A stretch of 64,000 bases of DNA from Blastobasis lacticolella (Eukaryota; Arthropoda; Insecta; Lepidoptera; Blastobasidae): positions 17,372,501 through 17,436,500 of the forward strand of contig LR990053.1 in the NCBI GenBank assembly GCA_905147135.1, in the 5' to 3' direction. The first letter of the stretch is position 1, and the number at the start of each line of letters is the position of its first letter. Below are positions 1 through 10,570 of the stretch, piece by piece. Both the position numbers and the translations under genes were made by a program. Under the pieces are notes generated by a model. The model saw only the letters and a list, made by a program, of their open reading frames with translations. It searched no databases and was not told where the DNA came from.

Positions 1-160
1 ACATACAGGTTTAAAAACGAGACAAAATGTAACACATCTCTGTAACACACACACTAATGCAAATGCAAGGACGAAACAAGGCAGCCCATTTGCAGATAAC
101 TTATATTTTGCTACAATTTCTACTCGTAACGAACACAAACAATGTCTGTGTTAAAACCAT
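1..160. repeat. Interspersed repeat, unknown family (also at 11240-11400)
   Basis: The stretch with a CA-rich run, then 'actaatgcaaatgc', 'ggacgaaa', 'aaggcagc' and 'actcgtaacgaa' recurs in the same order and strand near 11240-11400. No coding potential is seen. The family is not recognised. The MITE at 163 sits at its right edge. Confidence 0.55.
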
Positions 161-162
161 AA

Positions 163-578
163 AGCGCGCTCCACATGTGGACAGTTCCGCGGGAACACGA
201 GAATGTAGAAGTAGTATTCGTGTAGTCCCGTGCATATTTGGCATGTCTCGTCTATTTCGTAGACTAAATAGAGATAGTTTGATGTCGTCTCGATTCAATC
301 GATTTTATATTATTATTCCGAGCGCTTTTTCCCGTAACAGGTTCGGGGTACACTTGAACATGATTCAGGATATAAGTAGATCAAGTAATTACAGTAGAGC
401 AGCTGCCATCAACTCTGTGACCCTGTTTACAGTAGATTAGCGATATTACACCGATGAATCGATATAATGTCGCGCGTTTTGACACCCACCACATCCCTAA
501 TAGGCGAGAATGTAGAGGGTCGACCAAAGTCCCGGCAAAAGTTTCGCCGGAAGTTTCGGCGAACATGTGGAGCGCGCT
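163..578. mobile_element. PIF/Harbinger-like MITE, copy 1
   Basis: A 416-bp non-autonomous DNA transposon. The ends are inverted: the left begins AGCGCGCTCCACATGTGG and the right ends ACATGTGGAGCGCGCT. Both sides are flanked by TAA (160-162 and 579-581), the 3-bp target duplication expected of the PIF/Harbinger superfamily. A second copy at 3616-4030 is closely similar along its length. The interior at about 354-431 matches a minus-strand segment of the tRNA-derived SINE seen at 48062-48420, so the element carries SINE-derived DNA. No transposase is encoded; the open frame across it is shared by both copies only because the copies are similar. Confidence 0.75.
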
Positions 579-581
579 TAA

Positions 582-1249
582 TAATTCCGGAGACAAGTTT
601 GACAACTAAGTGACAGATAATGACTTGGGCGAAATTAAATAGTGATGTAGCCGATGTCGATAATGAGTATCGACGCGAATTGATGGTTTAATATGCCGAA
701 ATTTTTGTACAAATTCGAGAATCCTTAGTATAGATTAGTCCTCAGTACAGTATAGATCATTCAAAAACTTCTTTTGTTACGCAGTTATCTTGTGAAAATG
801 TTTCTTTTTGAGGTGCCTTGTGTTACTTTTGAATAGGGACAGTAAATCATAACGTCCTATACTTTGTCTAATGCAGGATGATAATTTTTACAGCTCACAC
901 TGGGGATGAGCTATTGTAAAAATATTAATGAACCTATTCGATTATCGATTATCATTCTCATGGAACTTGTAATCGATAGTTGCATAGTTATGCTACATAC
1001 GTGTAATACAAAACCATTTCTTTCTTTTAAAATAAGTAGATTATTTTCTTCGTGTTAGGTACCTTGTTACCATCATATTATGTACTTATGTATAATCAAC
1101 TTTATTTAAGTACCTTAATTTAGAATTAATTACCAATTTTTCACGTTTTTCCTTTTTGCAAAAGTAGGGTGTTTTTTTTAGAGGTATAGAACTTTGAAAT
1201 TGAATAAAACAAAGATGATCTTTTTAAATTGACATGAAATTAAGTTTAT
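582..1249. other. AT-rich DNA, no gene seen
   Basis: No open frame with recognisable content, no tRNA and no clear repeat boundaries. The last 100 bases may be the outer end of the mariner remnant that follows. Confidence 0.4.
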
Positions 1250-1890
1250 TCGATAGACAATTTTCTGGCATTATAATTTGAATATGACTTCTGGCATATG
1301 ACCACCACAACTGGCTCGGACGTAGTCTAATCTGGAGGTCCAGTTTTCGATTACTTTTTCCAACATTTGTGGCCGTATATCGGCAAGAACGCGGCGAATG
1401 TTGTCCTCCAAGTGTTCAATGGTTTCGGGCTTATCGGCGTAGACTAGCGATTTCACATATCCCCACAGAAAATAGTCAAGTGGCGTTAAATCGCACGATC
1501 TTGGAGGCCAATTCACGGGTCCGAAACGTGAAACTATGCGATCACCAAACTTTTCCTTCAATAAATTAATTGTGGCACGAGCTGTGTGGCATGTTGCCCC
1601 GTCTTGTTGAAACCACAGCTCCTGCACATCATAATTGTTCAATTGTTGAACGAAAAAGTCAGTAATCATGGCCCTATAGCGGTCACCATTGACTGTAACG
1701 TTCTGGCCAGCATCGTTTTTAAAGAAGTACGGACCAATTATTCCACCAGCCCATAAAGCACACCAAACAGTCAGTTTTTCTGGATGTAACGGTTACTTAC
1801 CCTATTGAAATAGAAAAGATAAGCCGCCCAAGAGATAACATTCATCGGTGCAAATAATATTTCTTCGACTTTTATGTACCTGCTTGGTGT
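1250..1890 (-). pseudogene. Tc1/mariner-superfamily transposase remnant (DD41D type)
   Basis: On the minus strand a continuous frame from about 1785 down to 1271 encodes the C-terminal half of a DDE transposase. Recognisable blocks are VWCALWAGGIIG, WFQQDGATCHTA (second catalytic Asp), WPPRSCDLTPLDYFLWGYVK (third Asp in PLDY) and a C-terminal DYVRASCGGH. I count 41 residues between the Asp of QQDGA and the Asp of PLDYF, which places it in a DD41D group rather than classic mariner (DD34D). The N-terminal helix-turn-helix region and first Asp are missing or frame-broken upstream of about 1790, so this is a dead fragment. No clear terminal repeats were found. Confidence 0.85.
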
Positions 1891-1957
1891 ACCAAACGCC
1901 TTATCTTAAAACTAATTTAATAGTGTAATTGAAAAAGTTTCACAAAAAATATTTTTC

Positions 1958-2117
1958 TGTTTTATTATACCTACTCTTATCTGGAACGAAAAATATTGTA
2001 TACAAACAAACAATACTTATTGGCCAATTGTATAAAAATATTATTTGCTGTTTTATTGTACTCTTATCTGAAACGCAATGCATTGTATACAAAAGAACAA
2101 TACTTTTAGGCCAAGGA
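1958..2117. repeat. Two tandem copies of a ~90-bp unit
   Basis: Copy one (1958 to about 2026) and copy two (2048 to about 2117) share 'ctgttttatt', 'actcttatctg', 'attgtatacaaa', 'acaatactt' and 'ggccaa' in order, with moderate divergence. No gene is implied. Confidence 0.7.
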
Positions 2118-2615
2118 TCTCCTTATACCTGCTTTTCCTTAAATAATTGAATACCCATTATCATATCCCGTACCTTAAACCTTATCTGCTTTGCAGGTGC
2201 TTTTGCTTTTGACTATCTACGTGAATAACATGTCTAATTCCGACCTTCAAATATTGTATTACTAATATCATTGTAAAATCATAGGCCTCATTCGCATGCA
2301 ATACCTATAGGTATTAGGCACCTTAGTAGGTAATATAGGTATCGCATGTAATAAATTGATTGCCTGTTTTAAAAATATTAATAAGTTATATGTATAGAAA
2401 TATTTAGGTAAGTACAGTACATAACCGATTTTGTATGGACCGGCGAATGGCGTCGTGCGCACTAACGTAACGCCAGTTGTGACACACATGTTGCGTCAGT
2501 TAGCCTATTCAGTCAAATACGCGCGAGTCGAAATTGTGGTTGTGAAAGGGCTCTTGAAGTCAAATCCAATAAGAAATAAGAATTTAGTCACTAAAATAAT
2601 GTGATTACCTAAATG
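2118..2615. other. Spacer without recognisable gene
   Basis: AT-rich. Short open frames only, none resembling a known protein. It contains short direct repeats of 'taggta' type. Confidence 0.35.
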
Positions 2616-4039
2616 CATGGACTTACCACCCAAAAGGGACTGCGCACTGCTTTGACTAAAGCCGGGCAGAGCGAGAGTCATCATCGATAGTCCTTTGTCC
2701 CTTTCTAACAGTGTAAACACAATGTTATTGGCATAATCATCGTCATTCTAAATGGACAAGTGTCATGTTTGGTGTTGCTATTATTGGAGAAATATATTTA
2801 CCGTGAATTTGGTATTAATATGGGGTATTCCGTACATTCCGAAAATTTTTTGTCAAAATATCTTTTGATCTACTGAACGTTTCTCCGACAAACGTCAAGT
2901 CGACATAATTATTAACCTACGACTTTTTGTTTCACAAAACAGATAAAAGAGTTCGGTAACGATTTATCCTACAACACTAGTTCCTAAAGAGAAGTGATAG
3001 TAGGTACTCGTCGATATCTACATTTCGGGTGACAGCTGTCAAACTTAAATGTGTTATAACTCGGAACCCATTGGTTCTAGAACACTAGTTTCTAAAGAGA
3101 TATGATAGTACTCGTAGAGATCTATATTTCGTATGACAGCTGTCAATTAAATGTGTTAAAACTCGGAACCCATTGGTTTTCGACAGTTTATAGTTTGACA
3201 CGTACTACGTACAAGTACTATATTTCTCTCAAAAACTAGTGTTTTAGGACCAATAGGTTCCGAGTTGTAAAATATTTTACTCTGACAGCTGTCATACGAA
3301 ATGTAGATCTCGAGGAGTGCTATCATTTCACTCTAGGAACTAGTGTTCTAGGACCAATAGTTTCCGACTAGCAGGGAAACATTGAACTGGATTCTGGTGA
3401 AGATAAGATCTTCAGATTGCACCCGGTACGGCTCTGCCTGGTTCTGATTGGTAGGTCGGTGTCCGCACTAAGTAATAAAAGTAATTCATAAAAGTAAATT
3501 CGGAATTTGCATCAACAATGGTGGCAACACTAGAAAGGGACACAGGACTATTGATGGTGACTCTCGCTCTGCCCGGTTTTAGTCAAATCCGTGCGCAGTC
3601 CCTCGTGGGCGGTAAAGCGCGCTCCACACGTGGACAGTTCCGCGGGAACACGAGAATGTAGAGGTAGTATTCGTGTAGTCCCGTGCATATTTGGCATGTC
3701 TCGCCTCTTTCATAGACTAAGTAGAGATAGTTTGTTGTCGTCTCGATTCGATCGATTTTATATTTATATTCCTAGCGCTTTTTCCTGTAACAGGTTCGGG
3801 GTACTCTCGACCATGATCCAGGATATTAGTAGATCAAGTAATTACAGAAGAGAAGCTGCCGTCACCTCTGTGACCCTGTTTACAGTAGATTAATGATATT
3901 ACACCGATGAATCGATAAAATGTCGCGCGTTTTAACACCACCACATCCCTAATAGACGAGAATGTAGAGGGTCGACCAAAGTCCCGGCAAAAGTTTCGCC
4001 GGAAGTTTCGGCGAACATGTGGAGCGCGCTTAAGTCCAT
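2616..4039. mobile_element. Foldback-like inverted-repeat element, interrupted by a MITE
   Basis: The left arm (2616-2714) and right arm (3527-3612 plus 4031-4039) are inverted copies. The shared outer sequence is CATGGACTTACCACCC, and inner blocks include 'gggcagagcgagagtca' and 'ctttctaacagtgt' in inverted form. Between the arms lie two tandem ~100-bp units (about 2960-3175) containing the palindrome gacagctgtca, followed by an inverted, degraded copy (3230-3370). The right arm is split by the MITE at 3616-4030, whose TAA duplication restores the arm sequence exactly. No protein is encoded. The superfamily is unassigned. Confidence 0.6.
3616..4030. mobile_element. PIF/Harbinger-like MITE, copy 2
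   Basis: A 415-bp copy of the element at 163-578, in the same orientation, with the same inverted ends and TAA on both sides (3613-3615 and 4031-4033). It lies inside the right arm of the surrounding foldback element and is therefore younger than it. It carries the same internal SINE-like segment (about 3809-3888) as copy 1, so that segment was already present before the two copies separated. Confidence 0.75.
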
Positions 4040-4067
4040 GGCTTCTGTAGATAAATTTTTTTCTCTA

Positions 4068-4173
4068 TGTGCATTTGACACCTACCACATCCCTAATAGG
4101 CGAGAATGTAGAGATGTACCAAAGTCCCGGCAAAAGTTTCGCCGAAAGTGTTGGCGAACATGTGGAGCACGCT
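4068..4173. mobile_element. Truncated right end of the same MITE
   Basis: Repeats the last ~100 bases of the MITE (about 3930-4030) in the same orientation, ending ACATGTGGAGCACGCT and followed by TTA. The left part is missing. Confidence 0.65.
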
Positions 4174-4469
4174 TTACCGGAACGGATAAATCGGCTATCA
4201 TAGTATGGAGCATGGACTACTTTGGGTGTTAAGTCCATGGTCTGGAGTCATAGTCTGTGATTGTGAACTGTCAGGCAACTGTCAAGCTGACATGTCAATG
4301 TCAAAAAAATCAAGGCCATTTGTCCATTCATCAACGCAACGCAACTTGGTGCTCAAACTCGAACAAAATTATTTAAATTATTAAAAGACCTGACCTGACT
4401 ACAAAACCAGCAGCGTATCTATTTTGCTGTACAGACATTTCAGTCTGTTTTATTATTAGTGATTTCAAA

Positions 4470-4724
4470 ATGGTTTGCATTCCTTGTTTCATTGTGCCTG
4501 TGCTGATATTCTTGTGGCACAAGTTTGTTCAGCCTTACGTCCTACGTTTCTGGAATCCATGGGCGGTAAAAGATGCCGAGGGCAACGTGGTAAATACTGA
4601 ATTTCCCCTACAGTGTGAGGGAGGAGTTTGCGTGTTTAAGAAGAAACCTGTTACATCGAGTGGAGAACCTGCGAACAATGACGAATGCCCTACTAAACAA
4701 AGCGATAGAATCAAGGCCGAGTGA
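4470..4724 (+). CDS. C18orf32: C18orf32 / UPF0729 family small protein
   Basis: An intronless 84-residue protein, close to the usual length of this family. The conserved start MVCIPC followed by a hydrophobic stretch (about residues 4-17) and an FLWHKFVQPYV segment is the family signature; the rest is polar and lysine-rich. The animal family is membrane or lipid-droplet associated, with no established enzyme activity, so no reaction can be given. I see the N-terminal hydrophobic anchor; its location in the cell is inferred from the family. The start has a favourable context (aaaATGG) and is preceded by stops. The gene runs toward FKBP46, so the two are convergent. No broken features are seen. 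Confidence 0.88.
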   Translation: MVCIPCFIVPVLIFLWHKFVQPYVLRFWNPWAVKDAEGNVVNTEFPLQCEGGVCVFKKKPVTSSGEPANNDECPTKQSDRIKAE

Positions 4725-4861
4725 CGTATGTGGAACAAAATAGTCAATCTATTAAAATATTTTATTTATTGTTGTATCTCATAGTATTCATTGCATATTT
4801 ACAGAATTACAAATGCAATTAAAACATTCCCAAAGAATAATTTTGTTAAACAAAAAACTAA

Positions 4862-4867
4862 AATAAA
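4862..4867 (+). terminator. Poly(A) signal AATAAA for the C18orf32 gene
   Basis: AATAAA about 140 bases after the stop codon. It is the first full consensus downstream on this strand. Confidence 0.5.
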
Positions 4868-5761
4868 ACATTGAATAAGGTATTGTCACTTTTATTTTAC
4901 ATTCCTTTTAGTGCTTTAAAATTATTTGAACATGGAACAACATTACACGAGACTAAACTTAAAAATATGGCTGTGTGCGATGGAGAAAATAAAATAGCAA
5001 AGTTACTTACTAATAGTCGGAACATACTTATCTTACCAGACAGAACTCAGAAAATGGAATATATATATTTTCTGTGAATGCCATGTAAGAAATTGGCTCA
5101 TTTATAACTAGGCACTTACCCTCATGTTTTTAATCTAATATTAGAAAACATCTACCTTCTTCAATAACTAAGTTAATCATAAAATTCAGATGTGATTAAA
5201 ATACTAAAATTATATATAAAGAAAAATGCCTAAACATATTAAAAAGAGATTAGGTAGCAGTGATATTTTATAACCATGGGCCTATCTATCTAGGGGAGGC
5301 CTTGCCCATCCCAGGATTTTGCGTTTACTAAACCAAATCCTTAAGTCCTTAGGTCTTCAGGTCAACGGGGGCCACGTCCCCTCAAGAAAATGCATTACAA
5401 TTTTCTTCTGCAAATGGGCTCAACTATACATGCACAAATACCAAAAGAGAACTAAATAAATAGTAACTCTTTTGTATTGATGTGGGTAGTTGAACATCTT
5501 AGTGATATTGTAAGATGGAGGTACTTTCCGCAAGCAGTCAAGTCCTAGTCTTCAGTTGAATCCAAGTGAGTTCTAGATTTAATAGTAACCATAATACCAA
5601 CTTTACGGAATCTCTGCTCATTATAATAGCATTCTCGTCATTCAGAGAAATCTGACTTAGTTGTACAGAAATTCAATGGCAATCAACATTCTATCATAAA
5701 AAATCAACGTTTGTCTGCTTACACAGGATCTTACAATTATGACTTATCAACAGTTAAAGTT
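4868..5761. other. Convergent intergenic region / 3' UTRs
   Basis: AT-rich DNA between the 3' ends of the two convergent genes, probably including the FKBP46 3' UTR. It includes a segment near 5270-5380 ('cctatctatctaggggaggccttgcc', 'ggccacgtcccc') that looks like a decayed LINE tail. Confidence 0.4.
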
Positions 5762-8700
5762 TTACTTAATATTCTTCAATTCCACTTCAAATACTAATGT
5801 GGAATTGGGTGGAATCACTGGTGGAGACCCCTTCGCTCCATACCTGTGAAAAAATTAATCCATCAGTTGAAATAGTGTACTAATAGTGAAATACCTACAA
5901 TAATTATATTTGTACTGTATATCACTTTATTGTACTTATAGCACAACAAATAAAAAGCTTTAATGCAGAATATATTAAATATATTTCATAAATAATAAAG
6001 AGGCACTTACGCCATATTAGGTGGACATATGATCTTCCTCTTGCCACCAACTTTCATCCCTGCAATGCCCGTATCCCAGGCACTTATAACCTCTTTACCG
6101 CCCAGACGGAACTTAAACCCAGGCCCCTTGACACAGTGGTCAAACATCTTGTTGTTTTGCTTCAATCGTCCTTCATAGTATACCTGTGAAATTATTCAGT
6201 TGCTTAATTTTCCGTTTCTGCTCCTAAAGTATTTGTATCAAGGATACCCTGAGTGAGATAGGGCAGATGCTCAGGTCAGCACATTCTGAAGTATCAGTTT
6301 ATTTAGTCGGATTCAGACTACGTGATGCAGTTAACGTTGTGTTGGCTTACCTATATATCTGTAGATTTCATATTCAAAATAATAAACGATATAGTCTTAC
6401 CAATACAGTTTTTCCTGGCTTGGCTGCTTGCCCAGAGCCAACCTTTATATCTTCAATCTGCACTCCGCCACTGAGCTGCTTTTTCTCTTTTTTTTCTACA
6501 GGTTGGGCATCACCGGCTCCAGTTTCTTTCTTACTCTCTTTCTTCTTGTCACCTTTCTGTTGTCCATCTTGCTTTTCTTTCTACACAATTTAATAGTAGC
6601 AAATTAGACTCTAATGATAGCAAATCAGGCAGTCAGCAACAAATTAGTTGAACACTAAAAGTAACATTCTCATAAATTTTCCTTTAAAATGTTTTGTTTA
6701 AGGGGTGTTTGTTGTTACTGGTCGACTGGTAGGCAAGTGAGCAGCTACTTTTGGCGACAACTGTACATAGTTTAAGGGGAAACAGTAGTCCAGCAATAAT
6801 GCTTTTATCAATGCAATCTGCAATAAACCTTTTTTTTGCTGAAAAACATTTTATGACTGTTGTCATTGTGTAATAAAACCCCAATCTGTGTTACATAGAA
6901 ATAGGTATAATTTAGTATTTATCTTTCAAAAGATCAGTACAAGATCACAGCTGCAGTGCAAGGAAATTTTTTCAAACAAAATAAAGTAAGTAATTGTTAA
7001 AAACTTTATTGGAAGTCAGTCAAACAAATTTTGAAAACAACTAAATACATTAATGGATCCATTCACACTTTCTTTTTATTGAATTTTTTACCCCCCGCTT
7101 GTATGTTTTGTTTCCCCTTGTTGCTTTGACCGTTGACCACTGCTTTAGGTTTGCCAACACCAGTTTTTGCCACCAACAAGTTTTTGGTAACTGGACTCCC
7201 ATTTTTGAGAGTGTTTTTGGGCTTGCCAGCTCCTGTGACATTTACCTTGGACTTTTCCACCCCATTGACCTGGGGAGCGTCCTTGACCTGGGGAGCGTCC
7301 TTGCCCTGTTGTTGGAGACGTTTCTTCAGTCGACGCCTGGCAGACTTGCTGAGCTTGGACATATCAACTTTTTCCTCCTTACTGGTATCCAATGTGGTCT
7401 CAGCCTCATCCTCTGAACCGTCTTCCTCTTCTTCTGCTTCCTCATCTTCGTCTTCCTCTGATTCTTCATCATCGCTAGTAAAAAAGAAAATTATAATAAT
7501 AATGAGATTTTGGAAGTTGGAAAAAATGGATATTGTGCCTCTTGTGCTCTCCAGTACGGGAGTCATTCCAAAATATTTAAAACACTACCTAAATACAATA
7601 GATTTGCCAGAAAACACATTTATAAATATGCAGAAAGCTGCATAATAATTTTAAATACTTGTCGTATTGTGCGTAAGTTCCTTCAGGAAGATACGACTCG
7701 CAACCAGTTTGAAAGTGTAGCTCACTTGGGCGCTCATATCACCGGTCACACTAAGTGACTGAGATAAAATAAAATAAACAAACAAATAATAATAATATTT
7801 AAAAAATTTGGGACTCCAAAACACTACATATTAATGCCTGTAGTTTAAATTGAGAACTCCAATTAAAAAGTTGTTTACCTGTCAACCTCAGCAGATGTAT
7901 TTACTTTGAATGAGTCATCATTATCATCTGTGTCCAGGTCGTCTCCGTCAAGCAGACGCTGCAGTTGGTCTTCATCATCGGATTCATCTGAGCTCTCCTC
8001 TGTAGCAGCAGCTGGCTTCTTTCTCTCGTTCTGTATGAAGAATTAATATTTAAAAATAACTAGCTGCTTCCATAATCCAAAACTTGATAAAAATTTATTT
8101 TACCATAGATAGTATATCTATCCATTCAATGGTACTGTCCATATAACCCTAAGTAGCTCTAAGCACTGCAGAATAAATCAATAACATCTAAGTACTTTAG
8201 CAAAATATAAACCTTTAAAATGATTTTACATCATTGTCTGCCACCTAAGTGGTATATAAAAAAAATCTTTACAATATTGGAGTGCATCACAAATGACTGA
8301 ATTGGATCTAAAAATACAAACCTTGGCCTTTTTACTTGATGAGGAGTCATTGCTGTTCTCCAGTTTCCGCTTGTTCTTCGCAGGGACCAGGGCTGGTACT
8401 TCCTCCTCCTCGTCTTCTTCTTCTTCCTCCTCGTCGTCCGAAGGCTCTTCGTCAAACTCAGGATCCAAATAGCCAGTTAAGTGCACATTGCATTTGCCTA
8501 AAAGGATAAAAACTTTCAGTATGTAATTCTACATTCAGATACATTATTTACAGAAATTAAATGGATTCTTAAGAATTGAACCTCCAGTAACAAAAAAATC
8601 ATTAACTGAGCCATCCATTTATTTGCCTTGCCGTGCTGTGATGGAATGATTCTGTGAACTCAAAATTGTTTCTTACCGTTTGTCAAGAATGACACAGACT

Positions 8701-9354
8701 CTCCAGCTTTGAAGTACAGGTCTAATGGCACCTGTATAGTCTTGTTCTTTTGTAGTGTGCACACGAGGAAGTTCTTGCTGTCCACCACAATCATTACTTG
8801 ACAAGGATCATTGTCTCCAGTGGATATGTCCATCGCAGCCTGCGATATGTGGAACGCCTTCTCCACCACCTGGGTGTACCGTTTGTTTGATTCCATTATG
8901 AGTCCTGGAAATATTTATTGGTTACTAAACAAGGCATAGGTAAGTTCCACTCGATGTTGTCAGTTATGTGACGCAGATGTGAATTAAATAGAATACTACC
9001 AAGGATTTATTTGAACTGAAAGTAGAGATTGCTCATATAGTAGACAATACCCAATTTTAGGTGTATTGTATTGGCTATGCTATTAATTGCGTAGAGTTTC
9101 GCAATACATAGGTATCCATCCATGTAGACATGGTATGATTTAAAAAAAAACGGAATTGTAAGAGACTATGTTCGGGGCAATATCAGTAAAACGGGGACGT
9201 CAATAATAATAGGGATACTTGTAATGTAATGTCTGGGTGCCTAACCGAATTATGGCTCTACATCAGAAACAAAGCTGGTGGCATTAACACGTGGTGGAGG
9301 GTAAGCCGGTACCGATGCCGTCGTTATGTGGTTCAAATACTTACCCCAAAACAT
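5762..9354 (-). CDS. FKBP46: 46 kDa FK506-binding nuclear protein (nucleoplasmin + FKBP)
   Basis: A nuclear peptidyl-prolyl cis-trans isomerase fused to a histone-chaperone-like domain. Eight coding exons: 9354-9345, 8904-8677, 8497-8322, 8030-7879, 7474-7246, 6580-6401, 6183-6011, 5843-5762. All have GT-AG borders, the frame is kept at every join, and the product is 409 residues. The first exon encodes only MFWG. Residues about 1-95 form the nucleoplasmin-like domain. Residues about 95-235 contain several runs of Asp/Glu, and basic stretches follow. The FKBP domain is residues about 300-409, with the Phe-Asp pair (MFDHC), VISAWD, and [15 protein letters not shown] conserved, so isomerase activity and FK506 binding are expected. 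Length and exon content match the moth FKBP46 family (about 412 residues). An 18-bp tandem repeat in exon 5 gives [12 protein letters not shown] hAT-type insertion lies about 170 bp upstream of the start. Confidence 0.93.
7005..7010 (-). terminator. Intronic poly(A) signal AATAAA in FKBP46
   Basis: Minus-strand AATAAA placed 53 bases after the alternative stop codon, inside the intron between exons 5 and 6. It would serve the short, FKBP-less transcript. Confidence 0.45.
7063..7474 (-). CDS. Possible alternative last exon of FKBP46 (no FKBP domain)
   Basis: If the donor at 7246/7245 (AAG|GTAAAT) is not used, exon 5 stays open for 60 more codons and stops at 7063-7065. That predicts a 325-residue protein with the nucleoplasmin domain and acidic tracts but no FKBP domain. 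The extra tail is basic and Gly/Lys/Asn-rich, ending [10 protein letters not shown], and resembles a nucleolar or nucleic-acid-binding tail. A consensus AATAAA lies 53 bases beyond the stop. The long form uses the donor in frame. Both readings are seen in the sequence; use of the short form is inference. It could instead be an unused intron start. Confidence 0.5.
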
Positions 9355-9524
9355 TTTGAATGATTGTTTGTCACTGTCTAATCTAAAAACTAGTCACTAA
9401 ACTACGGTACGTTGCTATTATTTTAATTAGAAGACTATTTCCGCAACGTGGGATTACAAAATCCGCGCGGCAAACGTTTCAATCCACAATCAGATTGCGA
9501 GAAAATGAAAATGGATGGATGGAT
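9355..9524 (-). promoter_or_regulatory. Putative FKBP46 promoter / 5' UTR
   Basis: Sequence immediately upstream of the MFWG exon, limited on the far side by the hAT-type element. It includes the GC-containing motif 'ccgcgcggc' near 9462. No TATA box was identified. Confidence 0.35.
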
Positions 9525-10305
9525 CAGGGTTGCCAGATGTGTTTTCTCATATTTCCCCAGACTCATAATTATTTTTCCCCAAAATGATACATTATTCAGA
9601 AAAATCCCCCAAACTTGATTTGGTTTAATTAACAAATAAGTAGGGGTGGTGATCTATGGCCATTGGCTATTGAAATAACAACAGGAAACTAGACAGTTGT
9701 AATATGTATAATTTTAAAGTTAATTAAAGCCTTATATTTACAGGCTCTCTCTCATTTCAGTAGGTACAATAAATACATTATTTCTTCGTCTTCTTTTTAA
9801 TGAATGAAAGTTACTTAAATTTCACTAAACAAATTTAACATTTCAATGTCTTCGTCTTCGGTTGAGTAGACGTTTTCGCTTTTAAACCGATTTATCATTT
9901 TGGCAGTAGGTTCTCGTATTTTTAATTATTTTTGTCTATTTATATTGATTTGAATCATAATGTCGATTAAAGTCATAAATCAATTCGAATCAAGGGTTAG
10001 TTCGAATCGTGATTCGAATTTTTGCCAAATGATTCGAATAATATTCGATTCTAGTCCTATCACTAGTTTAAATGGTCCACAGACTTTTTTGTTCAAGGGT
10101 TTTCTGGCACTGGAATCTAGTTTTTAGAACTTGTCTTAAAGATTCATAGATTTAATTTCATCGTCATTCGTAAATGTAAGTTATACTATAATCGGGGCTC
10201 AATATTTTCCCTAGATCTTTTTTCCCCAAAAGTTTCCCCAGTTTTTCTCCAAGAGTCAATTTTTTCCCCAAAATTGCGAAATAAACCCTCAATATGGCAA
10301 CCCTG
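9525..10305. mobile_element. hAT-type non-autonomous transposon
   Basis: A 781-bp element with terminal inverted repeats CAGGGTTGCCA (left) and TGGCAACCCTG (right). It is flanked by an 8-bp direct repeat GGATGGAT (9517-9524 and 10306-10313). An 8-bp duplication and CAG-starting ends are typical of the hAT superfamily. Subterminal regions hold repeated 'tttcccc' motifs in inverted arrangement. No transposase frame is present. The flank is itself a short GGAT tandem repeat, which slightly weakens the duplication call. Confidence 0.8.
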
Positions 10306-10570
10306 GGATGGATGGTTGTTGTCATAGACAAGCTAGACTGACTGACAGCTGTCAGTTGAGTTGCCTTGACAAAAAAACGGAAAAGTTATATTTATTTCGT
10401 GCTAAAACTTCTTTAGAAACTCGACAGATGGTGTTTTTTACTACAAAATAATCGGCACCAGCTACACGAGCGCACCCAGCGGCACGATGTGAACGATTTC
10501 CTAAATTTTGAGAATTTGGGACCTGTCACAGAGTTCCAAATATTTAGAAGTTTGTGGTACTAAATAAAGT
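10306..10570. other. Short spacer, no gene
   Basis: Contains a 'gacagctgtcag' palindrome (about 10343-10354), a motif also found in the foldback element at 2.6-3.6 kb. Nothing else is recognised. Confidence 0.35.

Noticed and set aside
57..440. Open frame conserved between the two MITE copies (also 3591-3893)
   Set aside because: The copies are similar along their whole length, and the C-terminal half of the frame is SINE-derived. No domain and no bias toward synonymous change could be shown.
7133..7645. 170-residue Ser-rich plus-strand frame
   Set aside because: It is the antisense shadow of the acidic tract of FKBP46 exon 5 (GAA/GAG codons read as TTC/CTC-type runs).
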